64,000 nucleotides of DNA from Sesamum alatum (GCA_034509735.1 JACGWO010000012.1:27619188-27683187), one strand, 5' to 3'. Positions 46,778-57,728 are shown, counted from the first letter of the stretch. Notes: generated by a model from the sequence alone, not told the origin. Numbers and translations: made by a program.

Positions 46778-47238
46778 TTAGTTGATCCTGCAAATCAACC
46801 AAAAATCAGCAATTAAGACCATTAATTAAAGAAACTAAAATTAAAGTAATTACTTTTGGATTAAAAAATTAACGACGAAAAACAAGAAACTCACTTATCA
46901 CAGTCGACGGTGCGGGAAACAGGGATGTCCATCTGAACGCCGCACTTGGTCGGCAAGCTCTGCGCCGCCACGTCCTTCAAGTCAGCATAGCGGTTGGCGG
47001 CGGCCTTAACGCAGCTGCAGCAAGCCCTCTTGTCGGCCGTCGTTTGGGCCATGCCTTTCACGGTTTTGACACCGGAACAGCAAGCCGGAGACGGGCTATC
47101 CCCGCCCCGTCCGGTCAGGTAGCTGATGCAGGGGACCAGAGCAGCGTCGACCTGGCCGCAGGTTACGGCCTGTCCCTGCTGCGCGACCAGTGAGATGACG
47201 GCGAGAATTGCGATGACTGCTGCGACGGCACCCTTCAT
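46778..47238 (-). CDS. Type-1 non-specific lipid-transfer protein (LTP-D)
   Basis: Exon 1 is 47238-46895, the intron (GTGAGT...TTGCAG) 46894-46788, exon 2 46787-46778; product 117 aa ending CDKIN. Signal peptide of about 24 residues (MKGAVAAVIAILAVISLVAQ) ends GQA. Mature cysteines: C27, C37, C53-C54, C74-S-C76, C99, C113, plus an extra C73 directly before the CXC motif. One Gly is inserted (GRGGDSPS) relative to the other copies, lengthening the C37-C53 loop to 15 residues. TTADKR is present. The upstream block at 47384-47409 and an ATTTATA box at 47341-47347 match the sister genes. Confidence 0.95.
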
Positions 47239-47604
47239 TCTTTCTTGTAGTGGTTTGGATTAACGGGAGCTTGATTCTGGGAGTAGTGTTGTGATTTTGT
47301 GAAGATTACTGCTGTTGATTTGGGTGTTGATGGACGCAGAATTTATAGGGTGGAGAGTTTGTTTTTGTGAAGTAAGCATTTTCCAGTAGTTGGTTTTGCT
47401 GTTTTGGTTACTTGTTCAAATTGCCATCAATGACATGAAGAAGAGCTCCAAGAATAGCAAACTCTGATGAATGTTTTATGGGCTTACGTACACATGATTT
47501 ATCTTGACTTGTACGGGTTGATTAATGTGTACGAGCTATTATCCGTTCTGTCATTGTATGAGTATCGTGATTTTGTCATGAAAAGACAATTTGTTAGGAA
47601 GAGG

Positions 47605-47907
47605 CACTAGAAGAAATGTAACATATTAATCATGGTTAAAACTAAATAATCGTAGGAAAAAAATTATAACCAAGACCACACAATGGTTGTTGGTTGTGGT
47701 TTTTACGAGCGTGACTATTGCATTTGTCATGGCTAAAAGCTATGGTAAAAATATTGAGCCATGACAAAAATCATTTTTATGGTAGATAAGTTAAGTATTT
47801 GCATCGATTTTTATTTAGCCGTGGTCCGTGGTTAATAAATAGTTATTTATCACGGTTTTAATCCATAACCAATAAAATCGTAACCAATAGTAATATTTTT
47901 TCTATTG
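47605..47907. mobile_element. CACTA-like MITE (best-preserved left end)
   Basis: 303 bp, starting CACTAGAAGAAATG and ending TTTTTTCTATTG. The interior has 'TAATCATGGTTAAAAC', 'GGTTGTTGGTTGTGG', 'TTGTCATGGCTAAAAGC' and 'CATAACCAATAAAATCG'. The CACTA start and 3-bp-type flanks (AGG/AAG) support a CACTA (En/Spm) derivative. It sits about 370 bp upstream of the LTP-D start. Confidence 0.75.
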
Positions 47908-48625
47908 AAGGGGCCTTAGAGCTTATAAGTGGCTCAAATTTTTTCTCTGCAATTAATATGAGACGTTTGTTTATATCACAATTGGTTTTAAATAGGAGTC
48001 AATGATGAAAATTACCTATTTTATGACGATTTTTTTTAACCCGGACCAGGTTTTGAGGTTTCATGATACTCAACGTTTTTCTACTTATAGTGAATGAAGA
48101 AGAGGAATATTGGGGTTTTTCAAATTAATTAATCTTCATTTGGATGTTTTAATTACAAAATGCTGGTCAGATGTATATGGAGATAAATGTCTTGAATTGA
48201 ATATTTTAATATTTTAGTACATTGTCTCAAGTTATTCAATATCCTTATTAAATAATCGAGTTATTTGAAACTTAATTATATGATTTCAAATTACATATGT
48301 ATATATTTCAAATGATATTTTGAAAACACTCCATTAATACAGCCACAGGCCGGCTATTTTCTTAATTGGATGTTTCCCGGTTTTTTTTATACTCAAAAGA
48401 CAACAATAATAATTTGACCAAATCCGTTGCTACTAATTTTTAATTACAATAAGAATATAAAGATAAGAAAAAGGAATATTTTGGGTATAATTAATTGAAT
48501 AATCACACAATGCATATAATTCTTATCTTCTTTAAAATTAAGTACTTGAACAATAATACTATTAATCATGTACATATATATAAACCAGACGAATCAAGTG
48601 AATAAATAATAATATCGCATTGCTA

Positions 48626-48905
48626 ATGAGGCCTAGTTTAGTTGGCGAAGTTGAGGCCCCATGATCCTATAGGTCATGAGTTCGAATTCCCTGCGTGGAA
48701 TGATTTGTTTCTACTGCATAGTAGGTTTCTTTGTGATATTAAATCTACTGTATAGTAGGTTTATTTATTGCTGTAATAGCAAAATGTTAGTTTGTAATAT
48801 TATCAATATGATTGTTGTATTTGTCTCTGTCCAATATTGAAATTGACAGAATTGATTGTAATCGTTTTATTTCAATTTAAAATTCATCACTTTCAACTCA
48901 AATAA
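48626..48905 (+). mobile_element. tRNA-derived SINE (best full-length copy)
   Basis: Head 'GAGGCCTAGTTTAGTTGGCG', 'AAGTTGAGGCCCCATGATCC', box B GAGTTCGAATTCC; body with two copies of 'TACTG.ATAGTAGGTTT', 'AATAGCAAAATGTTAGTTTG' and 'GATTGTTGTATTTGTCTCTG'; tail 'TTCATCACTTTCAACTCAAA'. An AT microsatellite follows at 48904-48925. Confidence 0.75.
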
Positions 48906-49235
48906 TATATATATATATATATATACATGTTCTTGTTTTATATACATTGCAATTTACAATGTAGCAGCCGTTGTTATAGTACTTGGAATGATGAATTTCA
49001 CACCTGCATATGTTATTTTAATTAATAGTTAATTTAATGTCATCAGAATTAAATAATTATTATTTTATATACGTCTTCTCAACGTTGAATGGAATAATTC
49101 TATGGGGATGAACAAGCGGGTCAATTACTTCCTGATTTTTCTCAAAAACCGTGTTGTTGTCTGAAATAAAATTGGATTTATTTTATTTAAATGTTAAATG
49201 TTTCACATGTTTATACACATATATATAAATATAGA

Positions 49236-49657
49236 GGGTAAATTATAGCCACTTTCCATAAAATTTGATATAATTATAAATATCTGCTTGTTGTTTAAAA
49301 AATTATAAATACTTGTTTGAGGTTTGTAATTTTTAACCAAAGGCCTGAAATTGATCTTTTGGACCTTGAACTTTTTATTAAAATTTTAAAAAAATCAATC
49401 AAGTCAAATTGTATTATTGTTCATCTGTGTAAAAAACTTAAGAAACCTTGTGCATTGTAGTCCAAATTTTTTTTAAGAATTAAATAAAAAATAATTCAGT
49501 GCATAAGGGCATTTTGGTTAGTTCATCCATAAAAATGGATGAAAGTGAGTTATTTGTTAGATAGTTATAAACCTCAGGAGGGTATTTATAATTTTTCAAA
49601 TAATAAAGGGGTATTTATAATTATGCCAAACCTCGGGGAGGTAACTGTAATTTACCC
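49236..49657. mobile_element. MITE related to 42793-43220
   Basis: GGGTAAATTATAGCC...CTGTAATTTACCC. The interior 'TTTGTAATTTTTAACCAAAGGCCT', 'AAGGGCATTTTGGTTAGTTC' (first phrase trimmed at the family core) parallels the 42793 copy. The target duplication is unclear. Confidence 0.65.
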
Positions 49658-49689
49658 AAATTTGTAATTGAATAAGGTCGAAAATTGTG

Positions 49690-50470
49690 TTATGATTGGG
49701 TTGGGCTAGCTCTCATTTCTCGGCCCATTACCCTTTCCAGGCCTTAACCCTTGTCCCTTAAGTACGAAGATTTGGTTTGGGCCATTTGGGCCCAGTTGTC
49801 ATGTACACAGACATTTTCAATGTCTTCCCTCCAATTCTCAACTTCTATCCCATGTGTCATGTGAGTTTCATTTCATGAGACAATGGTGATTGATGAACTA
49901 TCCTTTCTGCAACTTTGAGTTCTGGGTTCCTCGAAAGATTTATTTTTTGCATCAATGGTTCTAGAGTTTTTTTCCCTGAATTTTATGGGAAGGGAGTGAG
50001 AGATTCTTGCAGTTTCTAGGCATAAACTGATGGGGCTGTGGAGATGATCAAGCGTGAAAAAGGACGACGTTGTTTTCAGTTTACCTTGCAGGTTGGCCGT
50101 CAAGACTCTTGCTATGCTTCAAGTAGATTGATGAGAGGACAAGTTTGATTGTTTGGTAAGATTTGGCAAGAAGTTATTCCAATAGATAAATTTGGCCACT
50201 AGTTATGAACACCATCTATTTGATATAAGTTTTACTTGTTCAGGTCCGGGGATTTCTGTGTTTGGTTGGTTCAGAATGTCCCAAGAGCTTTTCAGCTGCT
50301 TAGTTGTGTGGGTGATGAAAGGATTATCTTGCCGCTTTGTCATGGATTAGCAGTTCTCAAATTCTCTTGAAGAAAATGAGTTCCGGGTAGCAGCCGATTG
50401 AAATATCGGTGAGCCTTGTTTAGCTGGATCAATTGAATTATGCACATGGTTTTTTCAAGTTATACAAGTG
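49690..50470 (+). promoter_or_regulatory. GGCCCA-rich promoter-like patch and possible noncoding transcript
   Basis: From 49700 to 49795 several GGCCCA/TGGGCC motifs cluster (TTGGGCTAGC, TCGGCCCATTACC, TTTGGGCCATTTGGGCCC). The following 600 bp is less AT-rich than usual intergenic DNA here, with no usable ORF on the plus strand. It may be a relic promoter with a noncoding or degenerate transcript. Confidence 0.3.
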
Positions 50471-51382
50471 GGGAGTTGATTTGCTGTTATTTACAGATTC
50501 TGCTTCTCAAGTTGTCTTTTCATGCTGTTTCTGCTGGTGTATTCTTTAGAGGCTAGATTGTGACTCTGTGTTACTCTTGAGTTTGTATTTTGTTTTATCA
50601 ATTTACTTTAGTTTTGGTTTTGTGATTGATGGAAACCTTTGGTTGCTGGCATGGAATCATTTTCTATGTTTTTCTATACTTTGCCATTAATAATGTTTTA
50701 TGACTAATAATGCTGCTTTTTACTGGTTTCCGAAGAATACTTTCTTTTTTCTAGCTTTTGCCCAGTGAGGATGGTGGGAATGTTCCATGGGTTTAATGCT
50801 GATGACTTTTAGTTTGGTGTTGCTCTCCTGCATTCCTGTTTGTTTTCTGATTGTTAGAATGGCTTCCTATATTTATGGTTTGCTTATGATGCTACTATTG
50901 TTACTTGACTTTTGACGGATTTACCATTGTTTCATGTGCTTCTTTACTTGCAATATGATTTTCAGTTTTGAAAGTTTACAGTTATTGTAAAGGGTTAATG
51001 AAGCTGACTTCTTTGGTAGTCAACACTGATGGAATCAGTATATTTGTCTATTATAATCTCACCTAAAACATTAAAAATGACAGAAATTATGTTGCTGCCA
51101 GAAGAAAATAATGCCCTGATCTTTCTTAATGGAACAAGAAAATTGTCATCTCCATAATAAATTAAAAGGGGGATCTCCATGGTTTTGAATTGAAGAGGGG
51201 AGGAGTTGCTACCGAAAATTTGCGATAAAGAAACAAATGAATCTTCATGTATTTCATCATGCAAACTAGTAGGTTCTCAAACCATGTACTTATTAGTCAA
51301 GCCGGACACATTATTCAAACAAGATGCTACCACCTATATCTGTAGTATATCGTCATCATGACGTCTATTTCTTCTGGCATTC

Positions 51383-51880
51383 TTAGTTGATCCTGCAACA
51401 AAAAACATAACACCACCAATCAACAATTAGTATAGTTCTGTATTCAGTTTTATTTGTACTATAAAAATCTTTGGAGCAATAAAATTTTTGTTTGTGTGAA
51501 GTGAATATGGCTTAAGGAAAAAGAGAGCATAACACTCACTTGTCACAGTCGACACTGCGGGAGATAGGGATGTCCATTTGGACACCACACTTGGTGGGAA
51601 GACTCTGGGCCGCAGCGTCTTTCAAGTTTGCATACTTGTTGGCGGCAGCCTTTACGCAGTTGCAGCAAGCCCTCTTATCAGCTGCAGTTTGTGCCAATCC
51701 TTTCACGGCTTTGACCCCAGAACAACACGCTGCAGATGGGCTATCTCCCTGTCCGGTGAGGTAGCTAATGCATGGAACCAAAGCAGCATCCACCTGACCG
51801 CAAGTAACGGCCTGTCCTGGCTTCACAACCACTGCAAAGAATGCAAGAATGGTAATCACTGCGACAACACCACCCTTCAT
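51383..51880 (-). CDS. Type-1 non-specific lipid-transfer protein (LTP-E)
   Basis: Exon 1 is 51880-51540, the intron (GTGAGT...TTGCAG) 51539-51393, exon 2 51392-51383; product 116 aa ending CDKIN. Signal peptide MKGGVVAVITILAFFAVVVK-PGQA. Cysteines C27, C37, C52-C53, C73-N-C75, C98, C112 plus extra C72. Small differences from sisters: AADKRACCNC, KYANLK, and ISRSVDC instead of VSRTVDC; the last is shared only with LTP-F. A TATTTATA box is at 51974-51981 and the conserved block at 52030-52053. Direct partner of LTP-F in a ~1.7-kb segmental duplication. Confidence 0.95.
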
Positions 51881-51973
51881 TGCTTTGACTTGCTGAGTTT
51901 TCTCAGATCTATTATTTGTATATTAATATGTGTTTGCAGTTTTCTTGCTTGGTATTTGTCTTCCTAGATGAGG

Positions 51974-52053
51974 TATTTATAGGGCAGGCTGCAGGGAGTT
52001 TGTTATTGTGAAATAAGCTGTGTTCTCCGCAGCTGTTTTGCTGTTTTGGCTGC
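51974..52053 (-). promoter_or_regulatory. LTP-E core promoter and conserved block
   Basis: TATAAATA (minus strand) lies about 94 bp from the start. CAGCTGTTTTGCTGTTTTGG at 52030 and 'GTTTGTTATTGTGAAATAAG' at about 51999 are near-identical to those at 55166-55245 upstream of LTP-F. Confidence 0.65.
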
Positions 52054-52266
52054 TTCTATTCATCGGCATTAAATGTTATTGAACTATGCACTAAAAAGCA
52101 AATATGATGAGAAATTGAAACAGTTCTTATCATCTTAACGGTTCTTTCTTGAACTGAATATTTTCTATATTGTTGCTACAGATTAAATTTTATTAGAATT
52201 TTTATTTCCTTCCTGATCACTCATGCAAGTTTCTAGTTGCCTTTCCTTTGTGAATTTTTGCATTAT

Positions 52267-53820
52267 TGTTGTTGGTGACTGTGATGTACAACAATGTTTT
52301 AATATGGTTTTATTCTCACAATCATTCACATATATATTTCATGTTGAAAGCATTACTTCTGTCATATATTATCAGTTATTATCAGGTGCCAAGACGTGGG
52401 AGGTTTATGTCTTTACTAAAATAAATAAATAATTTTAGGCTAAAGATCTACAAAATGAATGGCAAAGTGAAAAAAAAAAAAAAAACTATTTTCTGTGGTG
52501 CTCATCAAATAAGTGTTAAAACAATAACATTTAGCTTTTCTAAATAGGTAGAACTTGTTTACACTTACAACTGAGAATAGTTCTTTAGTAGCTTACCTAT
52601 TCATATACATTCATAATTTTAAACCATAAATTCCTTTCATATTTTTGTTGCCATATCATGAAAAATTATTTTTAGTTAAAATATCAAGATAAACTATAAA
52701 ATAACTTTCATTATGCAACTTCATAAAAAGGTAAAATAACTATATTAAATTAAAAATATATAGTTATTAATTTATTTGGATACAAATTAAATTGCTAATG
52801 AAATGTAGATAAACTAGGACTCTTTTGATTAAAAGATTTTATTTCTTCAATTTAATAAAACTTTTAAATATATGTATAAGTACCAATAGGAATCATTTTT
52901 TGCTACAAAGATATTTATTAAAGAAATTGTTTGTATAAAGTGAGCTTAAAATGCCAAGGCATATGGTGCTAAACATGTTTATACAAATGCCAAGAAAAAG
53001 AAAAAAAAAATATGTGTACACATTTAGAAAATGACAAATGACTCCCATACAAAATGTATGAGTTTTTAATCAAATATTCATAAACACACGTCGATATCTG
53101 AAGTTTTTCGTACAATCAAAGTACTTCTTATTCTTTAATCATGATGCGAATTCGAAAATCATTTGAATCTATAAAATTGAGTAGTAGTCAAATGATAGTA
53201 ACGTCAAGTCACTAAAAGAAAAGGACTTCTCAAAATCTTGTAAATTTCATAAAACGTCGTAGAAAAACAATGAAGAGTGGGTGCCAATAAATTGTGATCT
53301 TTAAAAGCTCAAGAATTTGTTTGATGGTAATAAATAGGTTGCGACATTCTAAAAGTTTAGTGCATAAAGAACAAATATTGAATATATATTATGAAATAAT
53401 TCATGAATGGATATTCCAAGCTTTAAAATATAAAATGAATAATTGATAAAATAATTTAAACTTTAAGGTATAAAAATGAGTAGTTTATGAGTAATTCAAA
53501 ATTTAAAATGAAAGTAATCAATAAATGTAAAAAATACAAAAGTATCATTAGATATAAAAATGAATTGAATTAATTTGTTAACTAATTTGTCTTAACAAAC
53601 ATATGAATCTTTAGGATAGAGATGAATAACAATTCACTAATAATAAAAGAAAAGTATAATTTCATATGTGCAAAATAGAGTCCATTATATTTCATATACG
53701 CATGTTCTTGACACTCACTTGGATAGCCTCAGTGTTTCGATTTTATCTTATATCACTTGTGTTTCTTGCAGGAAATCTCATGCCGAAGCCAAACTCAACA
53801 CATTTATGCGATTTTCTTGT
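52267..53820. other. AT-rich spacer between the duplicated LTP segments
   Basis: Very AT-rich, no gene recognised. Two short hydrophobic open frames on the plus strand (52223-52432, 53666-53869) look accidental. Confidence 0.5.
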
Positions 53821-54564
53821 AGTTGATTTGCTGGTATTTACAGATTATGTTTCTCAAGGTATGTTCTGATGCTGTATAAGCTGCCGTATTCTTCACAGGC
53901 TAGATTATCCATGTTACTCTGAGTTTGTGTTTTTATCTTATCAATCTGTTTTAGTTTTGATTTTATGATTGATCGCAACTTTTAAGTGCTGGCATAGCAT
54001 TACGTTTTGGCGTTTGTCCATACTACGCTAATAGTAATGTTTTGATATGCAAAAATGTTGCTTGTTTCTTGTTTTTTTTCTTCTGGTTCTTTATGCAATG
54101 AGTATGGTGGGAATGATCAATTGGTCTAATGCGGATAACTCTTATTTGGTGTTACTCTCTTGCATTCCTGTTTGTTTTCTGATGTGTGAGAATGGCTTCT
54201 CATTTATCCAGTTTGCCTATCATGATAGATCAGTTTTGTTGTTGTTGCATTTTCTGATGCGCTTCTTTAGCTGTAACATATTTTGCAGTTTGGAAGATAG
54301 TGTTTCCAATCATGGTAAAAGATTAATAACAGACTTTTTCGTTGTCAAAACTGATTGAGCCAACATAGCGTCTAAATAAACTCGTTTGGAAACAAGATGC
54401 ATCTTCATCTATTTCATCATGCACCATAACGAGTAGGTTCTCAAACCATGTACAGATGTACTTATTGTTCAAACTAGAGCAATTATTCAAAGACTTTATA
54501 GCCTATATCTGTAGCAAATCATCATCATGACTTCTATTTCTTCTGTGGCATTCATGGTACCGTC

Positions 54565-55058
54565 TTAGTTGATCCTGCCAACACAAAACCACAACGAACA
54601 ATTAGTATAAGCTTTTCTGCATCCAGTTTTACTCTGTTGTTAAAATCCTTGGAGCAATAAAGATTTCTTTCATGTGAATTAGATATAGCTAAAGGAGAAA
54701 GAGGACATGACACTCACTTGTCGCAGTCGACACTGCGGGAGATGGGGATGTCCATTTGGACACCGCACTTGGTGGGAAGACTCTGAGCCGCAGCGTCTTT
54801 CAAGTTTGCATACCTATTGGCAGCCGCCTTTACGCAGCTGCAGCAGGCCCTCTTATCAGCCAGCGTTTGTGCCATTCCTTTCACAGCTTTGACCCCAGAA
54901 CAACACGCCGGAGACGGGCTATCTCCCTGTCCAGTGAGGTAGCTAATGCACGGAACTAAAACAGCATCCACCTGACCACAAGTCACAGCCTGTCCCGGCT
55001 TCACAACCAATGCGAAGATTGCAAGAACGGTAATCACTGCTACAACACCTCCCTTCAT
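54565..55058 (-). CDS. Type-1 non-specific lipid-transfer protein (LTP-F)
   Basis: Exon 1 is 55058-54718, the intron (GTGAGT...TGGCAG) 54717-54575, exon 2 54574-54565; product 116 aa ending CDKIN. The open frame extends 43 codons further upstream to 55187, but the start at 55058 (MKGGVVAVITVLAIF) aligns with the sister genes and leaves a TATA box at 55166-55173 in the leader; the extension would bury the signal peptide. Cysteines C27, C37, C52-C53, C73-S-C75, C98, C112 plus extra C72. Substitutions relative to sisters: VDAVLVPC and QTLADKR. Likely secreted to the apoplast like other type-1 nsLTPs. Confidence 0.95.
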
Positions 55059-55165
55059 CTTTTTTTTGACTTGAACTTTTGAATTGGACTCTTGGGAGTT
55101 TTTATGTGATCTACTCAATGTGTGTTTGCAGTTTTCTTGCTTGGTATTTGTCTTCCTAGGTGGGG

Positions 55166-55245
55166 TATTTATAGGGCAGTGGTGCAAGGAGTTTGTTATT
55201 GTGAAATAAGTTATGTTGTCAGCAGCTGTTTTGCTGTTTTGTCTG
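55166..55245 (-). promoter_or_regulatory. LTP-F core promoter and conserved block
   Basis: TATTTATA at 55166-55173 is a TATA box for the minus-strand gene, 108 bp from the start. CAGCTGTTTTGCTGTTTTG at 55223 and 'GTTTGTTATTGTGAAATAAG' just before it repeat the LTP-E arrangement. Confidence 0.65.
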
Positions 55246-55460
55246 ATTCTCTTCTCTGGCAGATAATGTGATTGAACTTTTCCCTTAAAAGCAAAGATGA
55301 TGAGAAATTCAAACAGTTCTTATCAACTCACTCTTCTTTCTTGAACCGAATATTTTCTGTATTATTGCAACGAATTAATTTTATTACAAGTTCGTTCGTT
55401 TCCTGATACCGATGCAAGTTTGTAATTAATTGCCTTCTGCTTTGTGAATTTTGCATTATA

Positions 55461-57420
55461 ATATTACTGTACGTTTCCATCGAAATTATAATAAGAAATT
55501 TAATATCATTACTATTTAATTTCAATAGCAATTACATTATACAATAATTCCAAATACGATATTTATGCTACGAATAAATAAGTTATTTTGTGGCGTATAA
55601 TGATATAAAAGTATAATAGGTATGTTCGAAGTGAAAAGATCAATAGAATTTTTTTTAATTTTATTTTTAGAATTATTTTATACGTTTCTTTAGTTTTACA
55701 AATATTTTGTTATACACCTTAACTGGATATTTGGCTTTGTTTTTAGAATGTTTTGTTTTGTTTTATGGAAATAGAGAGAGAAAAATAAAGATAAATAAGT
55801 GTGTGTTAGAGATATGGTGTATGTTTGGATTTATTTTTGGAGTTAATTTTATATAGTATAAAAAATATATTGTATATATTGTGTTGTATATTGAGAGACA
55901 AAAAATAATGTTCATTGTCAAATCATGTCTCTTTTATATATTTTTATATATGTATATATGTATATAATAATATTTATTTTTTTTTGTATGTATTGTGTTG
56001 TATATTGAGAGATAAAAAATACTGTTAAATGATCCGGGCCCCGTCATCTGGTTGTGGACTTTACTCTGTTGGGCTTATTCCCTCGAGCTGGGCCAAGGTT
56101 TCAGTAAATGGTTCTCTCCAAGTGTATTGGCCCATACTTGGAACTTAATTCAGAAAATAAGAAATGCACTTTTGTCTTTAAAATTTGCAATAATCACATC
56201 GTCCTCCATTAAAATTTTGTGTAATTATACAGAGATTTCATGTGGATTAAAAAATTATATTTAGTAATCCTGAAGTTTGTTTTTCCTCAACAAATAGATT
56301 TATTTGTTAGTTAAAATGCACATAATTTGTTGTATCAACAAAAAGATTGAATGAAACTCCATATTTATACTCAATTAATTTATTATTGTCTTATTATAGG
56401 TCAAATAAGTATTTTCTGACTATATTATCCTTATACATTTTCACAATCTTATACATGTAATGAGGTATATTTTCATCCGTATAAGGGGAGTCTGGTCATA
56501 AATATTTGCTTACATCAACTTTCTTATTGATGTCAGCAAATTCCAAGATTTTGCTAATAGATGTATTTATTTATTGAACAAAAAATAAATATTATGGTAT
56601 TAATTAAATATACTTTTTTAAATCACTTGGAGTCTTCATATAATTACACCGATCCTAAACATTGCAGTTATCCCTTAAAATTTTGATCAATGCAATATCT
56701 TTTCCTTTAAATTACTTTCTATATACTTCGTTTTGAACGTAAACATAATTTTTCACGTTATTTTTTTTCACTGTTATTTCTTGAAATGAGTTATATTCAA
56801 ATGACATTCTAATAAACATTATAATTTGTTACTGTGAATATTCTTTTTAATCTAAATTACCTATTATACTCATTAAATAACTTTTAAATTTCTGTTCTAG
56901 ACTTGAAAATTAGGGTAGTTTTGGATCCACCCGCATAAATAATTATAAAAAAAATGAATCTAACCACCACAATTATTAAAAAAAATAATTATTTTAGAAA
57001 TAATATTTTTATAATTAATTATTTAATCATCGAATTGAAATAGGTAAACACGACAAATATTATGCTTCAATTCATGAAAAATAAAATATAGAAACAATGT
57101 TTCAGTCCTATGATTAATGCTAAGATTCTATGAATAAGTTCAGGTTATGAATTTGAGTTTCAATGAATGCGTGAGTATCTCTATCATTTTACCTGAGTTT
57201 ATTGCAACTTATTTATCACTTTATTTGAAGTTTATTGTAATTTACCTCATAATTTTCAGTTGTTGATTGATTGAACTAATAGTGTTTTTAACTATCTAAT
57301 TTATTAAAATATTAATATAATTATATAATTATCGTTTAAAAAATCATGATCAAGAACATAAAAGTGTAATTAATCTCATTTTAATTGCTGGATATTTCTC
57401 TTTTACTATAATATAATTTC
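55461..57420. other. AT-rich intergenic DNA before HSP90
   Basis: No gene seen. A short direct repeat 'TTGTGTTGTATATTGAGAGA' occurs at about 55879 and 55993. A GGGCCC/GGCCCA patch lies at 56036-56135. The rest is low-complexity AT-rich sequence. Confidence 0.5.
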
Positions 57421-57566
57421 ACTAATTAATAAGACTCCACATTTCCCATCCAATTTTGTGGCACAAATGTGAGAGTGGCTGCCGGGTAAGCCGGGAAGCC
57501 GTAGGCGTGGGACCCAACTACATCTCTCACAAGACGAAATTTAAAACACGTTAATGCTGAAAAAAA

Positions 57567-57615
57567 GAAACATTCGAAGGATCTAGAAACCCTAGTGAAT
57601 GCGCTGCTATATAAA
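57567..57615 (+). promoter_or_regulatory. HSP90 promoter: imperfect heat-shock element and TATA box
   Basis: GAAACATTCGAAGG then ATCTAGAA at 57567-57588 contains GAA/TTC units, but the TTC-TAGAA pair is ATC-TAGAA and the first GAA..TTC gap is 3, so the HSE is imperfect. TATATAAA is at 57608-57615, 114 bp before the ATG. This weak HSE fits constitutive or mildly inducible expression (inference). Confidence 0.55.
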
Positions 57616-57728
57616 CCCTCCCTCCCCCACCTCATCACTCTGTGTCTTTTGATCTTTCTTTGCATTTAGAAACCCTAGCTCTCGTCTCTTTCTACTATAT
57701 TAGCCTCCTCGAGAGAATTCCAGCGGCA

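Larger units (their letters stand above)
50473..52266. repeat. Segmental duplication, copy 1 (contains LTP-E)
   Basis: Flanks and gene match 53821-55460 in order. The 3' side starts 'AGTTGATTTGCTGTTATTTA'; shared internal blocks include 'TGGTGTTGCTCTCCTGCATT', 'GTAGGTTCTCAAACCATGTAC'-type sequence, then LTP-E and its promoter, ending near 'GTGAATTTTTGCATTAT'. Confidence 0.85.
53821..55460. repeat. Segmental duplication, copy 2 (contains LTP-F)
   Basis: Starts 'AGTTGATTTGCTGGTATTTA' and parallels copy 1 through 'TGGTGTTACTCTCTTGCATT', 'ACCATGTAC', LTP-F and its promoter to 'GTGAATTTTGCATTAT'. Divergence is greater in the noncoding parts than in the gene. Confidence 0.85.

Noticed and set aside
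55059..55187. 43-codon N-terminal extension of LTP-F
   Set aside because: It includes the TATA box, hides the signal peptide and is absent from the sister genes.
55879..56015. Direct repeat TTGTGTTGTATATTGAGAGA as a possible mobile element
   Set aside because: Only about 40 bp per copy in low-complexity AT-rich DNA, with no ends or flanking duplication.
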